Below, one piece after another: positions 9,014 to 16,295 of a stretch of 64,000 bases of DNA (position 1 is its first letter; every line of letters starts with the position of its first letter). The notes beneath the pieces were generated by a model. The model did not search any database. It was not told the DNA's origin and was given only the letters and a program-made list of their open reading frames with translations. The stretch spans positions 1,798,001-1,862,000 of the forward strand of contig NZ_JADOTZ010000001.1 in the NCBI RefSeq assembly GCF_015751895.1. Direction: 5' to 3'. Made by a program: the position numbers and the translations under genes. Origin of the DNA: Zhihengliuella flava. Its GTDB lineage: Bacteria; Actinomycetota; Actinomycetes; Actinomycetales; Micrococcaceae.

Positions 9014-9331
9014 GTGCTATATTTTACGACTGACCTTCTTGTGAGAGCGGCCTGCCAAGAATCTGAGTGATGCAGCCACGTTGCCTTATGGAGCGCTGCT
9101 CATTCCGGTGTGCATTTCAATTCGGGTGCATCCTTGTGAATCGTCTGGGCACGGGTGCGTTTGCGTAGGGCAAGTGTTGTGTCGATACTTCCGTGATTCA
9201 TCCACGTAGCCGCAACAGCGGTCATGCAGTTCTTTGCTCTCACGCTCCCGATGTGGGGAGTTGCGGTAATTTCACGCAGTTGTGAGGCGGCCTATTTGAT
9301 CGAGCGCAATGAGAATAGAGGCTGACTCTCT
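9014..9331. other. intergenic region, no gene seen
   Basis: 318 bases between the end of the Asp23 operon and a decayed pilin fragment. It is clearly less GC-rich than the flanking operon, with ATATTTTA just after the AmaP stop. No ORF, tRNA or strong hairpin is visible. It does not resemble the equivalent stretch upstream of the intact tip-pilin gene. Confidence 0.6.
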
Positions 9332-9826
9332 TTAAAATCGTTGACCCAGCAGCGTTCGGTGATGCGCAGCGCCGCTGCTCTCGTGTGCACTCCCGGGAGC
9401 GTCGACGGGCTGGCCGTCGGTGCGTCGGGCAGCACCGTGTACGGGTATGAACGGACCAGCGGCGTCGCGTCCGGGACCACCACCGTGGTCTCGGTGGCCT
9501 CGCTGTGGCGATACGACGTCGCAACCGGCGGGTGGACGCGGCTTAACCGGACGGTCGACAGCAATGCCAACTCCCGCACGGTGCAGTTCATCGGTGGTGC
9601 CGTCAGCGTCGAGAACAACCGGTACTACTTCGTCGGGTTCAGCTCGGATAGTATGTGCTTGCGGATATGGGGGCTGCCACCAGAATCTTCGCGGTGACCG
9701 CCGCGAACCCAACGGCAGCTGCGGGTGGGACGAGCGCGACCCAGTTGTCGAATTCCGTGACCACCATGTCCAACGTCAATGGCTCGACCTTCGATGGAGC
9801 GGGACGGGTCTAGCCGGGGTAGTCGC
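9332..9826 (+). pseudogene. decayed copy of the tip-pilin gene
   Basis: This stretch is nearly identical in blocks to the intact tip-pilin gene at 16296-18935. Bases 9341-9640 match 16660-17035 after removal of about 90 bases. Bases 9680-9820 match about 17205-17345 after a second deletion. The deletions and point changes break the frame, and the end of the homology reads into stop codons (GTCTAG at about 9810). There is no signal peptide and no sorting signal. It sits behind an intact Asp23 operon, whereas the intact pilin sits behind a broken copy of that operon. Confidence 0.85.
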
Positions 9827-10777
9827 TTCGGGACGCACTGGCGACAATGTCGACGGAAATAAACGAATCCTTGCAGCGGAATCGATGCCTACCAGACGAT
9901 GTCAACTCTCGAGCACTTCATCTGATGTGGTTCAGGTTCTAAGCAGCTAAGGTCTCTCATCGTCGAGAATCGCGGGCACCTGTGGAGGCACATAGGCGGG
10001 GGCTAAAATGGCGCCCAAGGAACCTCCCGATGCCAGGTATTCTGCCGGTAGGCATGGAACGACGACTCTCGGCCACAGACCGCATATTTCTATTTACGCA
10101 GCCACTTGACCCGGGTGTACTCGCGTGCTGGTGCTTGAGATACCTGCTGCGTAGTGTGGACAAGTGAGTCGGGATCCAAATTGCGCTGAGAATCGGTCGC
10201 GAAGTCAGACTGGTTGCGTAGCAGCGGATTGTCAGCGATTCGCCTGCATGCAGTCCAGCCGACGTTCTGCACTTCATGTGCGGGCAGTGATGGACTTCCA
10301 AGTGTCGTTCATGCATCGCTCATTGCTTGCCTCTGGAGAAACATCCATACTCCATAACTCAATGGCTGGTAGCCGCCGCCAATCCGAAATTGACATACGG
10401 AGTGCGCATCGCGCCGCCGTTGTTTCTACTAGGCATCGGATTCGCGTCGCCAGACTCAGCCGTGCGGAAACTACTCGATCAATTGCAGACGAGAGGGACT
10501 GGCTAGAGCTCTACCGAGCAAAGTGCCCACCGCATGTCCTTGGCGCTGAGCCCTTGCGACACGAGCTCGAGCGGGGCGAGGCGCAGAAATTTGAGGATTG
10601 ATGGCTCTTCAGATCATTGCTGCATCTCGTTGTGCCTCAACGATGAAGAGTACTGCGGGTGTGGCATTGTGCATACTGACAAGGGGCGATATTGTGACAT
10701 TGGCGTATGCCTAATACATGCGCCCGACCTGCTCGCACTGGACTCTTGGCGCATCTGTGTCAAGAACTTGGAGAGAT
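9827..10777. other. gene-free, lower-GC stretch upstream of the adhesin
   Basis: About 950 bases with base composition visibly less GC-rich than the rest of the window. Several short ORFs exist (for example 10164-10601 on the plus strand) but none has a convincing ribosome site, conserved motif or coding bias. The stretch probably holds the promoter and leader of the adhesin gene at 10778 together with remnants of earlier insertions. I recognise no specific element. Confidence 0.5.
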
Positions 10778-13700
10778 ATGACTCATAGGAACAACCCTGG
10801 CCGCGCTCGGTCGCAATGCTTGCCTAGCGTTGGACTCACGATCGCTCTGGTCACAGGCGCAACCATCGGTGTCCCAGCCTCGGCTATGGCGGCCCCACCG
10901 TTTTCTTCTTCTGACTTCTTCGCCACGCAGTTTGGTGGTTCATCCATTCTTTCCGTGGATCCTGCAACGGGGGTCTCCACGGAGGTTTTGACGCCCCCTA
11001 GCGGTGACGGCTCTACTCTCAATCAGATTGGTCTTTCTGCGAATGGCGACCAACTGATTTTCACTGACGCTTCGAATGTCTTCGAGTACACAGCCAGTTC
11101 CGAGGAGTGGCAGGTTACACCTCGGGTCAACGGTCTTCCGAACACCATGGGTGGCGTCAACGCTGGATCCGGTCTTTACTTTTTCGGCGGACAGAGTTCA
11201 GGCGACAGTTTCATTTTCACCTCGTACGATCCGGCGACAAATACAGTCGGTGGTCAGACAGTCACCGTCACCGCTGCGGGAGCGCCGGGGGGTAACGGTG
11301 ACTTGGCATTCGACAGCCTCGGAAACATGTACTTCGTTTCCGGAAGCAGTTCGACCGCCCAGGTATACCGTGTCAACGCTGAGGATCTCGGCTCCAGCGC
11401 AGCTGTTGCAGAAAAGGTCGGGCCGCTGATCTCCTCAGGGCAGGCTCTTAACTCGATGGCTTTTGCCACGGACGGGTACTTGTACATCGCCGGCAACGGT
11501 GCTGGTCTGTTGCGCGTCAATCCTGTGACTGGCGAGGTGCTGGAACAACGCCCCCTAGACTTCACGCTGACCGACTTGGCGTCGCGTGCGGTTCCTTACA
11601 CGGGCTCGGCGTCTATTGAGCTGCCGGACGGCAGGAGTAACCCGGAGGATCAATTCACCGTATCTATTGACGGGGGTGGGATCGAAACAGGGAATACGGA
11701 CACCACAGAAGGCGATGGCACGTCAGGTGAAGTAGGGCCGATCCTTCTGCTTCCTGGTGAGACCTACTCAATTAACGTAACTCCGGAGGGAAACACCAAC
11801 CCGGAGTCGTACACCAGCACATGGCAGTGTGTGGACCCAATTTCGGGGGAAGTCCTTGCTTCCGGTGAAGGTATGTCTGGTGAGTTCACTGTTCCGGCCT
11901 CATCGCAAAACACTGAATGCTCGTTTACGGTTACCCCGTATGTAGAGCCGGTTGCTCAGGATGATGAGTCGTTGAATAACGAGCCGGGTTCGAGTGTGGT
12001 TGTTGACGTGCTCGGTAATGATCAGGGTGACTTGGATCCGTCGAGTGTTCAGATTCTTGATGGTGAGGGCGCTCCGGTGAGCGAGCTGACTGTTCCGGGT
12101 GAGGGGACGTGGACGGTGAACCCGGAGAACGGGAACATCACGTTTGCTCCGGAGGATGGTTTCGAGGGCAATCCGACGCCGATTACTTACCAGGTCACTG
12201 ATGGTGCTGATAACACGGTCACGGCTGAGGTTGTTGTGACGTACAAGCCGGTTGCTCAGGATGATGAGTCGTTGAATAACGAGCCGGGTTCGAGTGTGGT
12301 TGTTGACGTGCTCGGTAATGATCAGGGTGACTTGGATCCGTCGAGTGTTCAGATTCTTGATGGTGAGGGCGCTCCGGTGAGCGAGCTGACTGTTCCGGGT
12401 GAGGGGACGTGGACGGTGAACCCGGAGAACGGGAACATCACGTTTGCTCCGGAGGATGGTTTCGAGGGCAATCCGACGCCGATTACTTACCAGGTCACTG
12501 ATGGTGCTGATAACACGGTCACGGCTGAGGTTGTTGTGACGTACAAGCCGGTTGCTCAGGATGATGAGTCGTTGAATAACGAGCCGGGTTCGAGTGTGGT
12601 TGTTGACGTGCTCGGTAATGATCAGGGTGACTTGGATCCGTCGAGTGTTCAGATTCTTGATGGTGAGGGCGCTCCGGTGAGCGAGCTGACTGTTCCGGGT
12701 GAGGGGACGTGGACGGTGAACCCGGAGAACGGGAACATCACGTTTGCTCCGGAGGATGGTTTCGAGGGCAATCCGACGCCGATTACTTACCAGGTCACTG
12801 ATGGTGCTGATAACACGGTCACGGCTGAGGTTGTTGTGACGTACAAGCCGGTTGCTCAGGATGATGAGTCGTTGAATAACGAGCCGGGTTCGAGTGTGGT
12901 TGTTGACGTGCTCGGTAATGATCAGGGTGACTTGGATCCGTCGAGTGTTCAGATTCTTGATGGTGAGGGCGCTCCGGTGAGCGAGCTGACTGTTCCGGGT
13001 GAGGGGACGTGGACGGTGAACCCGGAGAACGGGAACATCACGTTTGCTCCGGAGGATGGTTTCGAGGGCAATCCGACGCCGATTACTTACCAGGTCACTG
13101 ATGGTGCTGATAACACGGTCACGGCTGAGGTTGTTGTGACGTACAAGCCGGTTGCTCAGGATGATGAGTCGTTGAATAACGAGCCGGGTTCGAGTGTGGT
13201 TGTTGACGTGCTCGGTAATGATCAGGGTGACTTGGATCCGTCGAGTGTTCAGATTCTTGATGGTGAGGGCGCTCCGGTGAGCGAGCTGACTGTTCCGGGT
13301 GAGGGGACGTGGACGGTGAACCCGGAGAACGGGAACATCACGTTTGCTCCGGAGGATGGTTTCGAGGGCAATCCGACGCCGATTACTTACCAGGTCACTG
13401 ATGGTGCTGATAACACGGTCACGGCTGAGGTTGTTGTGACGTACAAGCCGGTTGCTCAGGATGATGAGTCGTTGAATAACGAGCCGGGTTCGAGTGTGGT
13501 TGTTGACGTGCTCGGTAATGATCAGGGTGACTTGGATCCGTCGAGTGTTCAGATTCTTGATGGTGAGGGCGCTCCGGTGAGCGAGCTGACTGTTCCGGGT
13601 GAGGGGACGTGGACGGTGAACCCGGAGAACGGGAACATCACGTTTGCTCCGGAGGATGGTTTCGAGGGCAATCCGACGCCGATTACTTACCAGGTCACTG

Positions 13701-14860
13701 ATGGTGCTGATAACACGGTCACGGCTGAGGTTGTTGTGACGTACAAGCCGGTTGCTCAGGATGATGAGTCGTTGAATAACGAGCCGGGTTCGAGTGTGGT
13801 TGTTGACGTGCTCGGTAATGATCAGGGTGACTTGGATCCGTCGAGTGTTCAGATTCTTGATGGTGAGGGCGCTCCGGTGAGCGAGCTGACTGTTCCGGGT
13901 GAGGGGACGTGGACGGTGAACCCGGAGAACGGGAACATCACGTTTGCTCCGGAGGATGGTTTCGAGGGCAATCCGACGCCGATTACTTACCAGGTCACTG
14001 ATGGTGCTGATAACACGGTCACGGCTGAGGTTGTTGTGACGTACAAGCCGGTTGCTCAGGATGATGAGTCGTTGAATAACGAGCCGGGTTCGAGTGTGGT
14101 TGTTGACGTGCTCGGTAATGATCAGGGTGACTTGGATCCGTCGAGTGTTCAGATTCTTGATGGTGAGGGCGCTCCGGTGAGCGAGCTGACTGTTCCGGGT
14201 GAGGGGACGTGGACGGTGAACCCGGAGAACGGGAACATCACGTTTGCTCCGGAGGATGGTTTCGAGGGCAATCCGACGCCGATTACTTACCAGGTCACTG
14301 ATGGTGCTGATAACACGGTCACGGCTGAGGTTGTTGTGACGTACAAGCCGGTTGCTCAGGATGATGAGTCGTTGAATAACGAGCCGGGTTCGAGTGTGGT
14401 TGTTGACGTGCTCGGTAATGATCAGGGTGACTTGGATCCGTCGAGTGTTCAGATTCTTGATGGTGAGGGCGCTCCGGTGAGCGAGCTGACTGTTCCGGGT
14501 GAGGGGACGTGGACGGTGAACCCGGAGAACGGGAACATCACGTTTGCTCCGGAGGATGGTTTCGAGGGCAATCCGACGCCGATTACTTACCAGGTCACTG
14601 ATGGTGCTGATAACACGGTCACGGCTGAGGTTGTTGTGACGTACAAGCCGGTTGCTCAGGATGATGAACCTGACAACGGTGGTGTTGAGCAGCCTGACAA
14701 CGGTGGTACTGAGCAGCCCGATAACGGTGGTGCTGAGCAGCCGGAAAAGGGCCAGTTGGCCCAGACGGGTGCGACGACGGCGCTGCTGGCCGTATTTGGT
14801 CTAGGCAGTGTAATTCTGGGGGCGATCATCATGGTGCTCCGTCGGCGTCGTCTGAGCTAG
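10778..14860 (+). CDS. LAQTG-anchored repeat adhesin with nine identical CshA-like repeats
   Basis: 1360 residues from ATG 10778, just after GGAGAG; the longer reading frame upstream lacks a ribosome site. Order of parts: signal peptide (to about residue 42, ending AMAA), a propeller-like N-terminal domain (about 45-290), a beta-sandwich module with paired cysteines (about 290-388), nine exact 100-residue repeats (391-1290), a short PDNGG linker, LAQTG at 1327-1331, a membrane span and a basic tail RRRRLS. Each repeat starts PVAQDDES and holds VVVDVLGNDQGDLDPSSV, resembling CshA/VCBS-type fibril repeats. It is covalently anchored to the wall. Its N-terminal third is homologous in layout to the tip pilin at 16296. 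Codon and base use are lower in GC than neighbours, suggesting transfer. Confidence 0.9.
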   Translation: MTHRNNPGRARSQCLPSVGLTIALVTGATIGVPASAMAAPPFSSSDFFATQFGGSSILSVDPATGVSTEVLTPPSGDGSTLNQIGLSANGDQLIFTDASNVFEYTASSEEWQVTPRVNGLPNTMGGVNAGSGLYFFGGQSSGDSFIFTSYDPATNTVGGQTVTVTAAGAPGGNGDLAFDSLGNMYFVSGSSSTAQVYRVNAEDLGSSAAVAEKVGPLISSGQALNSMAFATDGYLYIAGNGAGLLRVNPVTGEVLEQRPLDFTLTDLASRAVPYTGSASIELPDGRSNPEDQFTVSIDGGGIETGNTDTTEGDGTSGEVGPILLLPGETYSINVTPEGNTNPESYTSTWQCVDPISGEVLASGEGMSGEFTVPASSQNTECSFTVTPYVEPVAQDDESLNNEPGSSVVVDVLGNDQGDLDPSSVQILDGEGAPVSELTVPGEGTWTVNPENGNITFAPEDGFEGNPTPITYQVTDGADNTVTAEVVVTYKPVAQDDESLNNEPGSSVVVDVLGNDQGDLDPSSVQILDGEGAPVSELTVPGEGTWTVNPENGNITFAPEDGFEGNPTPITYQVTDGADNTVTAEVVVTYKPVAQDDESLNNEPGSSVVVDVLGNDQGDLDPSSVQILDGEGAPVSELTVPGEGTWTVNPENGNITFAPEDGFEGNPTPITYQVTDGADNTVTAEVVVTYKPVAQDDESLNNEPGSSVVVDVLGNDQGDLDPSSVQILDGEGAPVSELTVPGEGTWTVNPENGNITFAPEDGFEGNPTPITYQVTDGADNTVTAEVVVTYKPVAQDDESLNNEPGSSVVVDVLGNDQGDLDPSSVQILDGEGAPVSELTVPGEGTWTVNPENGNITFAPEDGFEGNPTPITYQVTDGADNTVTAEVVVTYKPVAQDDESLNNEPGSSVVVDVLGNDQGDLDPSSVQILDGEGAPVSELTVPGEGTWTVNPENGNITFAPEDGFEGNPTPITYQVTDGADNTVTAEVVVTYKPVAQDDESLNNEPGSSVVVDVLGNDQGDLDPSSVQILDGEGAPVSELTVPGEGTWTVNPENGNITFAPEDGFEGNPTPITYQVTDGADNTVTAEVVVTYKPVAQDDESLNNEPGSSVVVDVLGNDQGDLDPSSVQILDGEGAPVSELTVPGEGTWTVNPENGNITFAPEDGFEGNPTPITYQVTDGADNTVTAEVVVTYKPVAQDDESLNNEPGSSVVVDVLGNDQGDLDPSSVQILDGEGAPVSELTVPGEGTWTVNPENGNITFAPEDGFEGNPTPITYQVTDGADNTVTAEVVVTYKPVAQDDEPDNGGVEQPDNGGTEQPDNGGAEQPEKGQLAQTGATTALLAVFGLGSVILGAIIMVLRRRRLS
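11948..14647 (+). repeat. nine tandem 300-bp repeats inside the adhesin gene
   Basis: Nine consecutive units of exactly 300 bases (100 codons) with no base difference that I can see between units, followed by a short tenth fragment (14648-14667). The in-frame length means loss or gain of units alters fibril length without breaking the protein. Nucleotide identity, not only protein identity, points to very recent expansion or ongoing recombination. Copy number could be miscounted if the assembly used short reads. Confidence 0.97.
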
Positions 14861-14910
14861 GTCTCAGGGGGTTTGACGGCCCCTCCGTAGCCACAAAAGA
14901 CCCCGCCCTA

Positions 14911-15780
14911 GGTGGGTTCTAGCGATCCTCGCAACACCCTGATCTTCAGGGAGTTGCGAGGATCGTGTCGTTGGATGACTTGAAGGAAGCGTTATTCGCG
15001 GTGCTGGACCGTCAGATGGCAACGTCCGAGCGGCGGTGCGTGAAGTCGCAGCGAACGAGAACACTGCTACTGGATGTGCGCGTTGTGCGGGATTCCGGGG
15101 TCTTAGACGGCGGGGAACGAGCCCTCATCCGCGACGTGCCGAGTACGAATAGTTACGCGCTGAGGGCAGGACGAGCCGGGAGCCCCACAATCATTCCGAC
15201 CAGAGCGCGCCTAGGTGCGTGAACGAGATGGTGATGATCTCCAATCGTCCGCTGGAGATCGAGGACCGCGCCGTCTTTGGGCACAGGGAAGGCGACCTGA
15301 TGGTCAGACCGGGCAGTGCCTCAGCGATCGTGACGCTGCTCGAGCGGGCCACCAGCTACATCCTGCTGGGTTATCTATCCGGCGGTTACGCCGCCGAAGA
15401 GGTCCGCGACGTGCTCACTGTGCTGATCGGCACGCTGCCTACCCCTCTGCGGGGTTCGCCGACTTATGGCCAAGGATGCGAGATGGCTGCTCACAAGCAG
15501 TTCAGCACAGCGACCGGGGTCCCGGGGCTCTTCTGCGGTCCACATTCGCCCTGGCGGCGAGGGAGCAACGAGAACACTAACGGGCTCATGCGCCGGTACT
15601 TCCCCAAAGCACCGGCATGTGACCCTACGGTCTACGGGCATGCAGATCTTGAACACGTCGCTCAAGAACCCAGCGGCCGACCACGCAAGACGCTCGGCCG
15701 GGAGACCCCGGCCGAGCGTCTACGTGATCTACTGATGACCAACTAGTCATCAGGTGTGGCAACGACCCCTAGAAACCGCC
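14911..15780 (+). mobile_element. degenerate IS30-family element
   Basis: Bounded by imperfect inverted repeats. The left end at about 14911-14942 (TTCTAGCGATCCTCGCAACAC) matches the reverse complement of the right end at about 15749-15780 (TTCTAGGGGTCGTTGCCACAC). It is about 870 bases long, shorter than a complete IS30-type element, and contains only the C-terminal part of the transposase. The left end also forms a 20-base stem (14923-14942 with 14946-14965). The right end lies exactly at the border of a truncated DUF6286 gene copy, so the element probably interrupted it. Confidence 0.7.
15219..15746 (+). pseudogene. IS30-family transposase, C-terminal remnant
   Basis: The reading (ISNRPLEIEDRAVFGHREGDL, then PWRRGSNENTNGLMRRYFPK and GRPRKTLGRETPAERL) is that of the DDE domain of actinobacterial IS30 transposases. 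The N-terminal helix-turn-helix half is missing or degenerate. The second catalytic Asp, normally in a TWDQG motif, reads TYGQG, so the remnant would be inactive even if expressed. The third acidic residue region (NENTNG) is intact. Confidence 0.85.
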
Positions 15781-15781
15781 G

Positions 15782-16032
15782 CTGCCAGAGGGTTCCAACG
15801 TGCCCCTCTTGGTACTCGTCTCCATTGTCACTCTGTTGCTGGGGCTCTACTTCCTCCTGCATAGCCTGTGCCTGTGCCCCGTAGCGCTGCCGCGCACGTA
15901 CGCTGAGGGGTGGCACACCGTAGCCACCGCCCCGCAGAGCCAAGTGGAGGACCTCCTAGAAGCCACCACTCTGGTCGGGCAACCGGACTCTTGGCTGTGG
16001 ATTGTGGTGGTGCTGGTCATGAGCGCGCTCGG
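15782..16032 (+). pseudogene. fused fragments of DUF6286 and AmaP-like genes
   Basis: Bases 15782-15875 match 7920-8003 (second membrane span of the DUF6286 protein). Bases 15885-16032 match about 8411-8557 (AmaP-like gene), so about 400 bases between them have been lost. The joined frame stays open from 15800 to 16231 and would give a protein with two membrane spans, but with an unrelated tail after about residue 78. The left edge abuts the IS30 right end. This is the remnant of a second Asp23-operon copy lying directly before the intact tip-pilin gene. Confidence 0.85.
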
Positions 16033-16295
16033 CTCGCTGGGGGCACGGAATCTACCGGTCAACCGTGCCGCCCGAGTGCTTTGCAAGGGCTTCCTCAAGA
16101 GGATTCGCGTTTTTGACACTCCGCCGCTAAGGTGCTTGAAGGTTCATGCATCGAGGACGGGGATTGCCTCATGTGTTGCATCAGCGTTAGCTCGCCGGGG
16201 GGCGAGATGCGTTAAACGCTGCTGCCCGTGAATCCCCTCAGCGACCTCATTGGTTGCCGATGCATGCGTAGACACATCGGTACTGGGGGGATTCC

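Noticed and set aside
10164-10601. 145-codon plus-strand ORF upstream of the adhesin
   Set aside because: No ribosome site, odd composition (many Ser, Arg, Cys) and no recognisable motif; overlaps another equally poor ORF on the other strand.
11948-14647. CRISPR-like or satellite array
   Set aside because: Units are 300 bases, contiguous with no spacers, and in frame within a protein; they are coding repeats.
14965-15222. 85-codon ORF inside the IS30 remnant
   Set aside because: Lies in the degenerate N-terminal transposase region; frame is not that of the transposase and no independent start signal is seen.
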